From Oncomelania hupensis (lineage: Eukaryota > Mollusca > Gastropoda > Littorinimorpha > Pomatiopsidae), in NCBI GenBank assembly GCA_036898135.1, contig CM072511.1, forward strand, positions 49,437,081 through 49,501,080: 64,000 nucleotides of DNA, in the 5' to 3' direction. The notes beneath the pieces are model-generated. The model was not told the origin of the DNA. It made no database searches and worked only from the letters and a program-made list of their open reading frames with translations. The translations under genes were made by a program, and so were the position numbers. Shown in pieces: positions 44,740 through 56,926 of the stretch; the stretch's first letter is position 1; each line of letters begins with the position of its first letter.

Positions 44740-46113
44740 TTACTATAGATTCAATAACCACGTGCTCGGGATCTCGTGATTATGTCTTTCAGGCTACACT
44801 TGAAGAGAGTAAACACAGCAAAGTACACCAGGCTGAAATTCGACCTAGACAAACTGCAAGACCCGGAGGTGACAGAGATATTCCAAGCCACAAATGGAGG
44901 AAAATTTGCACCACTGCTCATTTTTGGAGCTGGTGAAGTAGCTGCCAACACCATGACCACCACCTTCAACTTAGCAGTGACAAATGCCGTCACTGATATC
45001 CTTGGCAAGCACCGCTTAAAGAAGAAACCGTGGATGACATCTTAACTTTTGGACCTGTGGGACAAACGAAGAGAGATGAAAAAGAAAAAGAACATCTCAC
45101 AGGAAGCTGATGCCTACCGAAAAATCAAAAGGCATGCGCACAGCAAAGGAGAGCTGGATAGAAGATCAATGCCAGAAAATAGAGAACAACCTGAACAAGA
45201 ACAACAGCAAGAATGCCTACCAGACTGTGAAGCGGATGACAAGTGTTAAACATCCCAAGGTCTCCGCGATCCAAAGCAAGTCTGGCTTGTGCCTTACAGA
45301 AGAACAAGAAGTCTTGGATAGATGGACAAAGTACTGCTCTAACCTTTACAACCACACACCAAACGGAGACCCATCAGTTCTAGCATGTCCCGAGAACAGA
45401 GAAGAAGAAGATTGACGCTCTCTCCATTAGCTGTGACAAGAACGGGAAGATTAGGGAGTGGCCTACACCATAGACCAGTCGCTTATCATCACTCTTCCCA
45501 AAAAGGGTAGCCTTCACGAAAGTCAAAACTACTGCACCATCAGCCTCAGCAGCCACCCCAGCAAAGTCCTCCTGAAAACAATAATCAAGAGATTGAAACC
45601 ACAAGCTGAGCAAATCAGAGCTGAAGAACAAGTAGGTCGAAGTACCACTGAGCAGATTTTCAACCTCAGTATAATCTGCGAGAAATACCTACAGCACCAA
45701 CAATATCTATGGCATGTGTTTGTAGACTTCAAGAAAGCGTTTGACAGAGTCTGGCATTCAGCTCTCTGGGCAACCACGAGAGTGTACAACATCAGCCCTA
45801 ACATTATTGAAGTCATCAAAAGCCTGGATGACAAGGCTACCAGTGCAGTCCTCCACAACAGCGCCATCGGGAACTGGTTCAGAACAGCAATCTGCGTGCG
45901 TCAAGGATATCTACTATCCCCACAACATTCAGCATCATGTCAGATGCCCTTGCAGATCATGAAGGCACACTCAGCATAGGGGGTACAGCAATCTCCAACC
46001 TCCGTTTTGCGGAGAATAAGAACCTGAACAGTTGGTATAGAGGCTTGACACCACCTCCAGAGCTTTTGAATGGAAATAAGTGCAGAGAAGACCAAAATGA
46101 TGACCAACACACA
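44740..46113 (+). mobile_element. RTE-like LINE, degraded copy (RTE copy 2)
   Basis: Starts near the end of the endonuclease domain (DLVIMSFRLHLKRVNTAKY) and runs through the linker (GGKFAPL..., WMTS, LDLWDKRREMKKKK) and reverse transcriptase (VDFKKAFDRVWHSALW). Internal deletions occur at about 45414 and 45925. The catalytic FADD is replaced by FAENK, so it is inactive. It is cut off where a GGAC-repeat patch begins near 46127. It lies in the intron of the large gene. Confidence 0.88.
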
Positions 46114-46478
46114 CCATACTCATACGGACGGACGGACGGACAGACGGATGGACGGACTGAAAGATCATTTTTGGATATTACTTTTGGACCATTCATGTGA
46201 GTCACACCTTATTTATAAAGATTACAGTTCCAAGATGGAGTACACTTGCATATGGAATTCCCTTTGTAAAATATTTATTTGCGGTATTTTTCGGTGTAAT
46301 GTACCGCTTTCAGCTAAATAATCTTTCTATAGAAGCATATTTTTGAAATAATCATTTGTTTGCAAATAATGTAAGATTTCTCTAAATAAGTTATTTTCTC
46401 CGTAAATAACTTATTATTTGTTTAGGTAAAAAAAAATCATGATGTAGGTAAACTGTTGCTAAACTAAAAATTTTTTAT

Positions 46479-46548
46479 TATATAATGCATTATTTGGCAG
46501 ATTGTATTATTTAGAAATGTTTCCAAATAATGATTTGTTTACATATAT
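46479..46548. repeat. AT-rich repeat, left member of a direct pair
   Basis: TATAATGCATTATTTGGCAG, ATTTAGAAATGTTTCC and AATGATTTGTTTA recur in the same order at 48546-48622. The surrounding 46290-46560 is rich in AAATAA and its complement. Confidence 0.6.
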
Positions 46549-46559
46549 GTGTTGCAGCA

Positions 46560-47690
46560 TGAGAAAACCAGGCTAAAGTGTCAAAATATGAAAAATTACT
46601 TATTTATTTATTAACAAAGTACTAAAAATAATCTTCAAAATGCAAAAAACAGAATTGTTTTATCTTTATTGGTTGATGTTTTATGATTTTTTTAAATATT
46701 TTATTTTCTCGGGGGCTAATTTCCAGAAATTGCCTTAAAAGTTTTGAATTGTAAAATGATCATTACTTCACAACCAGAATTTTCCCATGCATGTATTTGG
46801 TATCAAAACAATCAGGAAGATGGCAGCAATATGGCAGTGAGTTGAGATAAGATGAGAAAATTCACATTATACACCATTCACACAATACTGAACATAAACA
46901 AATTAAAACAGTACGCACAATTTTATTCTGTACCCATCCATAATGCATAGTGTTTTTAAACATATTAGAAATAAAACAAGTGTTTAGCAAGTCTATAATA
47001 ACTCAAACACATAATAATATATCAAGAACATGGCCTGAATCAATCATTTTTCTAAATTAAACCCTATCATAATGCCCCCTCCCTCCCCCCCCCCCCCCTC
47101 TTAAATCCCTCGTCCGTCAAGTAATCTTTTGTTTAATTGCAAACAGCAACATCACCTCAGTTCAAATAGTCAAACAAAGATTACAAACCTAAAACAAAAG
47201 TTTCATTAGGTAGTTTTCAGTCCTAATAATCAAGCTTTAATAATTCCCCGATTCTCCACTCCCTTCCGCACGTCGAATAAATCTGTCACGTCACAGGTGT
47301 AAATCAAAATAACATGTCATTTTGCTCTATAAAGTTTAAATAAACACAAACATCAAAGCAAATACTAATTACTAGTAATTTGATAAATAGTCCTCATGTT
47401 CATTTCCTAAAACAGACAAACCAACAATAATAAATACTGAGAACATAGTCAACTTGTCAAGCTAGTAATCTTGAATGCAGGCCAGACTACTTACCTTTTC
47501 AACCCTCCCCACCCCACCCCCACCCAACAAAATATACTACTGAAATATTTTCCACACTCCTACTGTAATTCTTTCACTGATATCGCCTTTTCAACCTTTA
47601 CCTAAATCTATGCAAGTAGAATGACGGATTATTAAAGACACGCCAATAGCGAAGAGGCCTACGAAACATGAATCATTGAATGAAAACAAA
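46560..47690. other. Intron sequence, no gene seen
   Basis: AT-rich, with C-rich runs near 47080-47100 and 47505-47525. No coding or RNA feature supported. Confidence 0.55.
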
Positions 47691-47695
47691 CAGTA

Positions 47696-47881
47696 TCATT
47701 TAATAACGGGATCAAGCTTCTGCTCGTCAGAATCATAATCCTCATCACAGTTTCCACTGGCACCATCATAAAAATAGTCTGAAAGCAGGTCTTGGAGCTC
47801 TTCAGAAGCAAAACCGGGTCGATTCAAGGCCCTAGCTACTCTAGCAGACGACACATCTACTGACGCTGGAGACGAAGCCAT
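47696..47881 (-). CDS. Small acidic ORF of 61 residues, unrecognised
   Basis: MASSPASVDVSSARVARALN leads to a segment EELQDLLSDYFYDG and an acidic end DEDYDSDEQKLDPVIK before TGA. The start codon sits in CCGGAAGTGATGGC, an ETS-type site overlapping the ATG, as in some TATA-less promoters. It lies between the AT-rich direct repeats, inside the intron of the large gene, on the same strand. A leucine-plus-acidic N-terminus of this kind is seen in some DNA-transposase-derived proteins (PGBD-like), but no transposase domain follows and no good donor is visible. Identity unknown; could be a first exon, a remnant or chance. Confidence 0.3.
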   Translation of the reverse strand: MASSPASVDVSSARVARALNRPGFASEELQDLLSDYFYDGASGNCDEDYDSDEQKLDPVIK

Positions 47882-48545
47882 CACTTCCGGCTTCCAAAAA
47901 GAATCGGTCACTTACTTTGACAAATTGTTTCTAACAAATGCAACATAAATGTTGCAAGAAAACACTTGAAATAGATGTATGATGAGTTTATCTACATAAA
48001 AAAATTCACTTTGAACTAAAAATCGTCGAAAATCTATAGGAAACACTTCAGTTTTTCACGACCTGGCTAGAGACACATTCGAACACAACTTGTGTCACAA
48101 GCAAGCTTCGGAACAAGGAATTTCATGAAAAATTCATACGCCACACACTTTTATGTACCAAAACGTAGTACCAATAGGGACTTTTCACTCTCCAGACGTT
48201 ATATATCAATCCACATTGGGGATTTCCCTTCATAGTCGGACAAGAAAAGTTGGGGTATCGGAGGTCAATTAGTGCCATTGTTTTAGCAAGGTGTGATCAA
48301 CACCCTTATCAAAATCAACAAAATAAACAATGTTTTAGTAAGTTTTGAACAAAATCCGTTTGGGATATTAAAGAAAAGTCTTAAATAAAGACAAAGAGGC
48401 AACAATCTTAAAATTGATGGGGTAGCCTATTTTTAGTGTTTTACGGCTGTAGCAGCGAATCAATCCTGGCGTCTTTAGCCGGGTTTTGTCATGCGGCAAC
48501 ACATATATATACAATGCTTTATTTAGCAGTAAAAAAATTCTTTAC

Positions 48546-48622
48546 TTATATAATACATTATTTACCAGATTGTGTTTAAAAATTATTTAGAAATATTTCT
48601 AAATAATTATTTGTTTATCTAT
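48546..48622. repeat. AT-rich repeat, right member of a direct pair
   Basis: Matches 46479-46548 in the same orientation with a 5-6 base insertion. TATATAATGCATTATTT occurs again at about 48620-48636 and ATGCATTATTT at 48664. The unit between the pair is about 2 kb; it may be a non-autonomous element, but no clean termini or TSD were found. Confidence 0.6.
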
Positions 48623-49146
48623 ATAATGCATTATTTATAAGAATTTAGAAAATATTGCTAATTAATGCATTATTTAAGTAAACAATTAATTGTTTGGGGA
48701 ATGCGACTCATTCCTTGTTGCTGAGTGAACAGGCTGCGTGGATAAACGAATTCGAGTTACACATATCAAGACTCAAGTGTCGCGGTTGACTCGACCAATA
48801 ACAATACGTGTAACACTTTCACAGTTGTATTTTTAAATTTTTTTTTTAAGCGCCATTTTCAGTTTTTAAGCGCCATTGCTATTGTTCAAAGACGCACTCC
48901 GAAAACGAACATAAACTGAACACGGACAAATTACATTATGTAAAGTCGTGTCACAGTCCTCATTATGAAGCTTTAGAAAGTAGGTTATGTGTTGTGTGTT
49001 TTTGTATGTGTTGTGTGTTTTTGTATGTGTTGTGTGTTTTTGTATTGATCAATTTCGATGGCAAAGACATAAAAATAAATAAATAAATTACATTATGTTA
49101 AGATCTTTGTGCTGGCGTCCTGGTTGCCAATCGTTTGTGTGTGTAT

Positions 49147-49667
49147 TGATTGATTGATTGATTTATTGTTGCTTTAGGTCCAGCGGACTCTTCCGAGCCA
49201 AATCAGGACCGGACAACCCCCGATCCGCATAAAAGATCTGTTGAAACAACCCCAGTGGGAAAATTGAATGCCCTCCACCGGCCAGTCACTTTACAATAAA
49301 GACATCCCACGCGAGGGACGGCTGAGGGTTGACCTCAACTACGCGAACTCCCCGATTACAAAAACAAAATAGAATACAAACATCATTATAAATCATCAAC
49401 AAAAAACATACATATAAAATGCCTATAGTGCTAAATAGTACATTCATAGGAAGCCCTAGTGACCACCCGGCAGAAAGCGTCCAACACTCCCAAGCTGATC
49501 CAACAAACCTCATACACAAACAAGGAGTCTTGTCCAGGAAGAGTTTTCAAGAAAAAAGGTAGGTCATTGATCTAGCGAAGAAGAAGATAGTATAGCAGAG
49601 TGGTAGGACAGATCGGGAATGGGAAAGAGCAAATGAGGAAGACAGCGACAGTGGGAATTTAAAGCAC
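49147..49667 (-). mobile_element. R1 element copy G with 12 bp TSD
   Basis: TTGTGTGTGTAT occurs at 49135-49146 and 49668-49679. The tail on the plus strand is TGATTGATTGATTG (TCAA repeats when read as the element). The element is complete from there to TTTAAAGCAC but lacks the last part of the 5' end, including the TATA-like motif. Intronic in the large gene. Confidence 0.9.
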
Positions 49668-49694
49668 TTGTGTGTGTATGCTATGCTGGTGATA

Positions 49695-49696
<2 letters not shown>

Positions 49697-49736
<40 letters not shown>

Positions 49737-49741
49737 TGTGG
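49697..49741. repeat. (TG)n microsatellite
   Basis: About 20 TG units just right of R1 copy G. Confidence 0.97.
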
Positions 49742-50061
49742 AGAGGGATGAGGGGAGGGGGAGTGCGTTTTAAACATCTACCTACCCTTAACGTTTAACT
49801 TCTTTTTGTTTTCTTTTCAAATTACATAAATATATACATCCAGGATTTCCTTGTTAGCACTGCTCATATTTAAAAGTGCAGGATTTACCATTTATTAGCA
49901 TATTTGTGGTAGTTATTCTCTATTTTATTTTTAATTTAATAATGTTATCACAAATTGTTATTAAAAAGTTTGTTAATTGTACCACCAAGGCAGATTCATA
50001 TTATTGCCTGGCTCACCTTTAAAATTATTATCGCGGAAAGAAGTACATTAATAACACTTAC

Positions 50062-52455
50062 GACTGCAGACGAAGTTTGAGTTCGACGACTTTTATTGCT
50101 TCCCCTGGAACGACATGTTGCTCTGGATGAAATGTCTGATTCGCTGGAACCAGGAGAGGTATCAGGTGAAGATTCTGAGGAGTCCTGTGTCCATTCAGCG
50201 GATGTCTGCGAGTCTTCAGGAGCAGGCGCCTTTGCTTCTTCTACACTTTCAATACTTCTGCTTCGTGCATCGCCATCTGTGTCTAGCGGATTAACAGAAA
50301 TGACTGTCCTCTCTTTTTTTCGTGATTCTCGATTCAAGCCAGTACGACTGCCTCTTTTAAGTGTTGGCTGCTGGACAATGGTAATGCTGCTTTTAACAAA
50401 TGCGATAGAATTGTCTGAAGCCTGACAAGTTAATCCAACAGCTTCAAAGCCAAGTTCAAAATTATCTTCAGACAGCTGAACGTTTTCAGAACTCTTCTGC
50501 TTCACACAAACATCTGTATCCAACGAGCACCTCTGGCCCATAACAGCATTCCTTTTGTACGCCAGCTGCAAACCTTGGGAACTGCTTTGCCTCGCAGCTC
50601 CATCGCGATTTAAAGTACGCGTCTCACCAAAGCTTATGCTCTTTTTCGCCATTCGGTTCATGTTGCCAGTCGGCCGAACACTCGCAGAACTGCGTGAGGC
50701 CTCACAATTTATATCTACTGCTGAAAGAATATTCTCGCTTGTTTGCTGACTGTTAGGAGACAACTGCATCCTCATGGAACTGTCTTGTCCAGCATCTCCA
50801 TTGGTATCTAAAATGAACTCTTCGCTTTTCATTGCGAGTAATAGTTGACGTTTCAAAAAGCTGTTTTGTTGATCCTGTTCGTCAATGTCCGTTGAGAGTT
50901 TACTCTTGTTTTCCGTTTTCTCATTGCATTCAGTTACTTGGCTACTCATGGAAATGTCTTGCCGGGCCTCTGCTTCTGTATGTAGCAAAGGGTTAGCCTC
51001 TATTTCTTGCAAAGGGTTAGCCTCTTTTCCTTCTCTGTTGTTGTCTGGCAGCTTTGTTTGTGGAGATTCACCGTGTTGGAGATAATCTGTGTCTGATATA
51101 TCCATATCGGGATGTTTTAAAAGCCTTTTTTTCTTCTTTTCCAGATACAGATTCCACGAACTATTCCTGAGAGCCTCACACTCGGCGTCTAGGATCTGCT
51201 TTTGGCGCAGAACAAAGCTTTCCGATTCAGCTTTGGCCCAGTCAGTTTCTCTTTTAATGCGATCTTTTTCTTTCTGTGCTTTCAACAATATGACTGATCG
51301 ACTTAGATTCATAGTTTCTCCATCATTCTCTATGTCCGTGGCGGGACAAGAAAAATTTGAAATATTTGCTTCATCTGAAGAAAAACAATGCTTTTTAGAA
51401 TGTCCAGCCCTAAGGCGAATAAGCTCTTCAAGAAGCGTCTCTGAGGTTTCTGTACAGGCATCTTGCAGTGTCAGAAGGCCTTCCTCACACAATATACTGT
51501 TTCGTCCACCTGAATTTGGCTGTGAAAATGTCAAAGGACCTCCCTTACAAGTTGGACTTCTTTGCCTACCTGCATCTTGCCCCTGAATTCTCATGGGATC
51601 ATCCTTACAAGTTGTATTGTGTCCCCAATCCACGTTTTCATAAAGAAACGTGGTAGTGTTACTGGGCCTGTCCAAAATAACATCCTCTTCCATGGCCGAA
51701 AATAAATTATCAATTTTGATTTCTTTACTGTTATATTTCAAAGTGGTGGGTGACCAGTCTCCTGTTGTATATTGCGTGGCCTTTTGGGCACCAGAAACTG
51801 AACTGTGCACCCTATTCTCGTCTAAATCACAAAGAGCTCTAAGCCTTTCTTTTATAGTTAAAGTGTGTGAGGGTTCTTCTGATTGCGATGTTGCATCCTG
51901 TAAATGACCAGAGGAATCTTTTTTGAATCTTTCTTCAGATTCAAATTTGCGTGGACCTTTTGGCACAGGAGAGCTATTTCTAGAATCGCGTGCTTCTTTT
52001 GTTCTATATACTGACATGTCCATTTTTGCGGAATCACCTCCGGCACGACGCTGGATCGAAGCACAAACAGGCAACTTTTCACCACTTTTGGCTACAAAGC
52101 CAGCAGTGGCCTTGCTGTAGACAGGAACAGCCGTAGGATAGGTTTCACGGCGGTTTTGCAAACGGGTAAGAGGTATCCGGTTGCGGACAGATGAACGGAC
52201 AGTCAGTGTCGGATAATCAGGATGCAAAGCAGTTAATTTTTTCCAGTAGGCACGGACAGCTGATGGATCACTGTAGTCAGGCTCTGTAATAGGCGGATGC
52301 TTACTTTCAGGAATTACAGTACCAGAGACTGACAACTTTTTAAAATTGTTTGGCTGTTGTTCTTCGTTCATGGAGGAATTATTATCAGTCTCAGACTCCA
52401 GCGTAACATTGTTTTCTGGCTGAATAGGTTTATCTGAGGCGACTAAACAAGACAT
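50062..52455 (-). CDS. Very large low-complexity protein, exon A (first supported exon)
   Basis: Encodes 798 residues from the first ATG of the open frame (MSCLVASDKPIQPENN) to a strong donor, TCTGCAGTC/GTAAGT, in phase 0. Reading through the donor gives a hydrophobic 22-residue tail (VVSVINVLLSAIIILK), which is intron and not a membrane anchor. Spliced to exon B (acceptor 43472), the protein is about 2,330 residues. Visible features are a basic segment with SVRNRIPLTRLQNRRE, a predicted helical charged region (KAQKEKDRIKRETDWAKAES, then LEKKKKRLLKHP) and many short degenerate repeats with CK-G-P-L-T or CEEGLLT. Highly polar and Ser-rich. The frame is open above this ATG to a TGA at 52537-52539, so an upstream start cannot be excluded. 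No orthologue recognised. Confidence 0.82.
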
Positions 52456-52539
52456 ATAAAATTTGAGAGGTTCCCGGTGTTGTGAACTGCTGATGTTATG
52501 TTTATGTTCCAAAATAAAAGTACTCCTTTTCTGTTTTCA

Positions 52540-52887
52540 AAGCGGACTGCTGTTGGTGTTTGTTTTTCTGAACTGATCCAAAGTATCGTTTGACAGACGT
52601 TTTTCAGGTTGAAGATCGTATAGTGGCGTCTGTCTGCTCGGAATAAAAGCGAGACAGTCTCCTAAATTATAAGCTACGTCAAAAGAACCACTCCGTTCGA
52701 GTTCTGTAATTTGCGGCTGCCGGTTGTAAAGATGTCCACTTGTGCCGTTAGCTGCTAAAGGCGTCTTCTTTTGTGTTCTAACGCTGCGCTGTTTCCTAAA
52801 ATGCGAAGCTGCTACAACGTCCTGAGCTGATGAAAGCTTAGTGGATGACGTTGACTGGCCTCTGCAATGTTGAGTTTGGTGTGCAGC
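52540..52887 (-). other. Coding-like open frame upstream of exon A, cut off by one in-frame TGA
   Basis: 116 codons with no stop, in the same frame as exon A and with similar polar composition (FRKQRSVRTQKKTPLAANG, SGSFDVAYNLGDCLAF, LQPEKRLSNDTLDQFRK). They end at TGA 52537-52539, after which exon A's frame continues at once. Further up, another frame at about 52865-53060 reads VRKRHRSELHTKLNIAEASQ. No convincing donor or acceptor removes the TGA. Either 5' UTR, an N-terminal part broken by mutation or assembly error, or a separate ORF end. Confidence 0.4.
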
Positions 52888-53099
52888 TCAGATCTGTGTC
52901 GTTTCCTTACAGGAAGGCCAGTACGTTTAAGCAGGTTTGCCTTGTCCGACCCCACTTTCAAGGACTGCCCACCAAGTTCGTCTATTGACTGAAAGGGAAG
53001 ACAGTCGTGGCCGCTAGGGTTATTTGCCACTCCGCCTGGTCGACTTTTATTCAAGCACCAGCTTAGAATCGAAAGTAGAACGATAAGAGGTGAAAGCCA

Positions 53100-55070
53100 G
53101 GCAGAAAGGACTGCAAATGGGTGCCTTGTATTCTGCGCAACGCTCTCTGGACACCGGCATAAATGAAGCATACAGTTGGGTCTTCAACACGAGCGGGGAA
53201 CCGCGGATCCGACTCTGGTGGACATGGAGTGGGACCAGCAAGGGTGTAATGCGGCACAGAGATATAACTACTAGCTGCAAAAGAATAGGGGGATGGGTGG
53301 GGGTAGGAGTTGAGTGAGGGAGTGAGGGTGTGTGTTCTGTGAACGTGGGGACAGTAAGCTGTTTAACGGTAGTGGTTTAAGTGTTACTGTCGTTCTGGTA
53401 ACTGTTGCCGCACGTTACCATTGCCGAAGGCAGGCTGTTCACTCTGCACAAAGACACAAAAATGCAATTCAAAAAATAATATGACACACTGTGCTTTTTC
53501 TGGTGAGTGAGCCAACACATACCATGCGCAAAATGAATACAAAAGACCTTTACTACTGCTCGAAATTGTAACAGACTAGCATTATCATTTGTTCTCATAA
53601 CGCTTTAGGAGACGTCATTCCCCCCCCCCCCCTCTCATCCCTCCCTTCCCCCCCCCCCCCCCAAAGTAGTAGCGTAAAAGACATCATTTTAGATCTGGAA
53701 GAAAGATGCCCGGCCTTTTTCGTATTTCCACACTTATCTGGTTATTTGGGGTCAATTCGTCGCTAAATACGTTTTGCTCTATATCTCAAACACTTTTAAT
53801 ATTTTGGGTATATACGGTAGGTACTTCAATTCCTGACCTATCATTCAATGGCAGTCGGTTTGTCGGTCAGTCGATTGGTCCGTCGCTCCGAAATTCGCCT
53901 TTTTATTCAATAATTCAGTCTGTTAGTCAGATAGTTAAGATAGGGACCCATCAGTCCACGTTTTAATTTTGTTTTTTAAGATGAAACTGTGTCACGAAAT
54001 TGCTACGAAAAAAATTATCAGGTTTGAAAATTAATGTTAATGCGTTCCTTCATTACCAGTCGAGCATAGTTTGGATTGCATACAAAGATACCGTATATAT
54101 CTAGTCGATCGTTATGTTTGTAGACAGGAAAGTAGTTTCTAAAAACAGAGTATATAATTTGTCTTCTCACATGTTTATTCACAGAGAGCAAATCAGATGA
54201 CGAGATATACTCTTTTTCGTAGACGCGGCACGGAAAGGTAAGGCCGATCGATATGTCGTCTCCTAAAAAGGGTTCTCACCGGGCATTAGACTAGTTTTCT
54301 AAAGTTTTATGCACACTGAATTAGTTAATGCACCATCTACCTGCTCTTCAACTTCAAGGTATTTTTCGGTTGTTTTCCCGTTTGTGCCAAATATAAGGGA
54401 ATGACGCCTAAAAGTTGAGATTTGTTCATTCGTAAAGAGGAATTTGGCAAATACTGTATTCGCAGTTAATTATATTGCTTACCTCTAAAGAACAACCGCT
54501 CCGTGCGCCCGATCTCTTTCGAGCGGCTCGCACGAAACGGACGCCTTGAGTGTGCCTGGAGAGTCAAGAAAAGTTTTACAAGCTACCTCGCTTCCGGTTT
54601 AGAACTGCAAAATATTTTGCGTCGTTGATCCTGACGAAACAGCATTTTGGCGTCAGTTTCCTGAACCAGAATCAGTATTCTATGAGGAATCCTAAATTGG
54701 CCCCCAGTTCAGATTGATGCAAAGCAAATCACGCATCATGGCTGCACGCCCACGTCTATTTATTTATTATTAAGAAAACGATAAAAAGAAAAGGAAAGAA
54801 ATAACTAAAATGGCAAACCATTCAAATTTATTTCCAAACACACACACACATAACCGGGGCAAAAACAACAACAACAAAAAAAAAACAAAAAAAACAACAA
54901 CTTGTTAATGTTAATTTTCTTGCCGGTGTTGTGGCACAGCTTTATCCTAAAGACAGCAAAAGGAAAACAATAAATATGGAATGATAGGCATTGCAAGCAC
55001 ACTCATACACAGACACACACACACAGAGATAAATGTAAAAAAAAATCTGCTCTGTCAATTTTTAGATTCT
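53100..55070. other. Intergenic, no gene seen
   Basis: Two poly-C runs (53620-53635 and 53649-53662) and A-rich patches near 54870-54900. The forward ORF at 53706-53966 has no domain or codon signal that I trust. Confidence 0.55.
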
Positions 55071-55074
55071 ACCG

Positions 55075-55480
55075 CGCAAAACGTGTTTAGAAACTGGTGA
55101 AACACAGTGATCTTGACCTTTGAGAAAGTACAAATACCAATGATCTAACATGTTTAGCACTTGCTAAAGTATCCGCGTAGTAACCTTGATGAATTTCGGC
55201 TCATTTATTCTTGAGATAAGGCAACTAGAGTGTTTTGAACCAAAAAAAAATTACATTCAGAGCGACCAACAATAGGACTGCTAGTGAAGGATGCCCCATG
55301 ATTTGAAGTATGTGTATGCCAAAACTCAACAGCCGTTTTTGAGATATTGAACAAAACGTGTTTAGCAACAACATGACTCCACTGACCTTGACCTTTGCGG
55401 TAGAGCAAATATATGAAGTTTTAAAATCCATTCAGTGGTTCTTGAAATATGGCGTTCAACGGACCGACAGACGACTGGCC
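55075..55480. repeat. Dispersed repeat containing TGACCTTGACCTTTG units (R2)
   Basis: Two related blocks, AACGTGTTTAGAAAC...GATCTTGACCTTTGAG and AACGTGTTTAGCAAC...TGACCTTGACCTTTG, lie about 280 bp apart, followed by GGCGTTCAACGGACCGACAG. A similar block occurs at 63150-63400. No ORF. The origin class is unknown. Confidence 0.6.
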
Positions 55481-55489
55481 GACCTTTGG

Positions 55490-56900
55490 CTCGTTCTCAT
55501 TCTATTTCAAAGTATTTCCAGATAAGTTTGGCAATACAAACAAAGTTAAGATGAGTAAACTAATAAAGAGATGAGTAAATAACTTGTTCAAGCATACAAA
55601 TTGATATAGTAGGCTAATGTAGCAGATCTAGATCTAGTCTAGGCAAGTCAAGTGTATCAGGATACTGCATATGTACGCAATATAACAAAATGAATATTTA
55701 TAATGTGTGTGTGCTATGTGTGTGTGTGCGTGCGTGTGCGTATGTGTGATAGAGTGAGGCGTTGGGTGCGTAATTAACACGTTAACACAAAATTAAAGGC
55801 AAGCAACTTTTCAATCGTCGAACGATGAAGTAGAAATGCAAGTCGATGTTTATTTCACGTGAGATCGTACAATTTGTCAAAAGACATAAAAGCTCCTTTC
55901 AAAACGAGCACAGAGGAAAAGCTATGCTAACATTCAGTTCACCAGCAGTTACAGCCAATGCCCATACAAGCATGATAATAAAAACAAAAATAAATGGTCG
56001 ATAACAAAAGAGCAGGTAGATGTAAAAACAAACAGGATGACGCATTTTAAAGCGTGATTAGAAAAGGTTAGAAAAACACTGAAGTAAGTTGTCTCGCTTA
56101 CAGAAAGGGAACTGGAGTACACGAAACAATACATGAAAGAAATTACATAGAGTAAATGAAGGAACAATATAACTTTTAAAATATGAAGGATACGAGCAGG
56201 TTCTCAAATAAACAATTTAGTTGCATGTAGACTTTTATTCACTATCTCTTACACAAGGCACACACAGGAAGATCACAGAATAGATATCACTAAGTAAATA
56301 CGCTGGAAGCACTAATAACGTGCTTAAAGCTTGGCACAACGGCAGATATGCATTGTTTCTTTCACAGTCTCATTTTCGTATTGTAAGTCTGAACTGTTCG
56401 GATTCTCTGACAATAATCAAGAACCAACTAGACTAAATTCAACAATAAACACGTAACTTAAAACAGCAAGGAATTACACGGAATTATCAGTTACTTTTCC
56501 TCGCTTGATTGTTAGTACCTAATGTTCACCACAAATGAAACAAAAATAATCTGTTGTGAAGTATTTGCGGGAACAGTGTTAACTTTCCCACGTCCTTCCA
56601 CGTTTCTTTTTCTTCCACTGTTGTCAGTCTGAACCCTCGTGACAAAGTCAAGAATTATTTGTTTGCCCAACACGAATCTATCTCGATGAGTAAGTTAAGC
56701 CGAATAATTAAGCCATTGGTTCGTGAAATGTCAAATGAAAAGATGCATCTTTAGACAGCCCGCCAAAGTGGTGCCTTTGTCACGTGGATGAGTGCGGGTT
56801 AATTCACCGTTGAATTATTTATTCAGCGGCTGTTAAATACCCAGTCCTAAAATGCAATACAATGCAACTTTTATTGTCTGATAAAACCTAAAATGTGCCT
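55490..56900. other. Intergenic, no gene seen
   Basis: TG-rich patch near 55705-55748; otherwise AT-rich without supported features. Confidence 0.55.
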
Positions 56901-56926
56901 CTGGCAGAGACTAAGCGAATGGGTTT

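Noticed and set aside
50000..50061. C-terminal transmembrane segment on the 838-codon ORF
   Set aside because: The hydrophobic tail begins exactly at a GTAAGT donor and is intron read-through.
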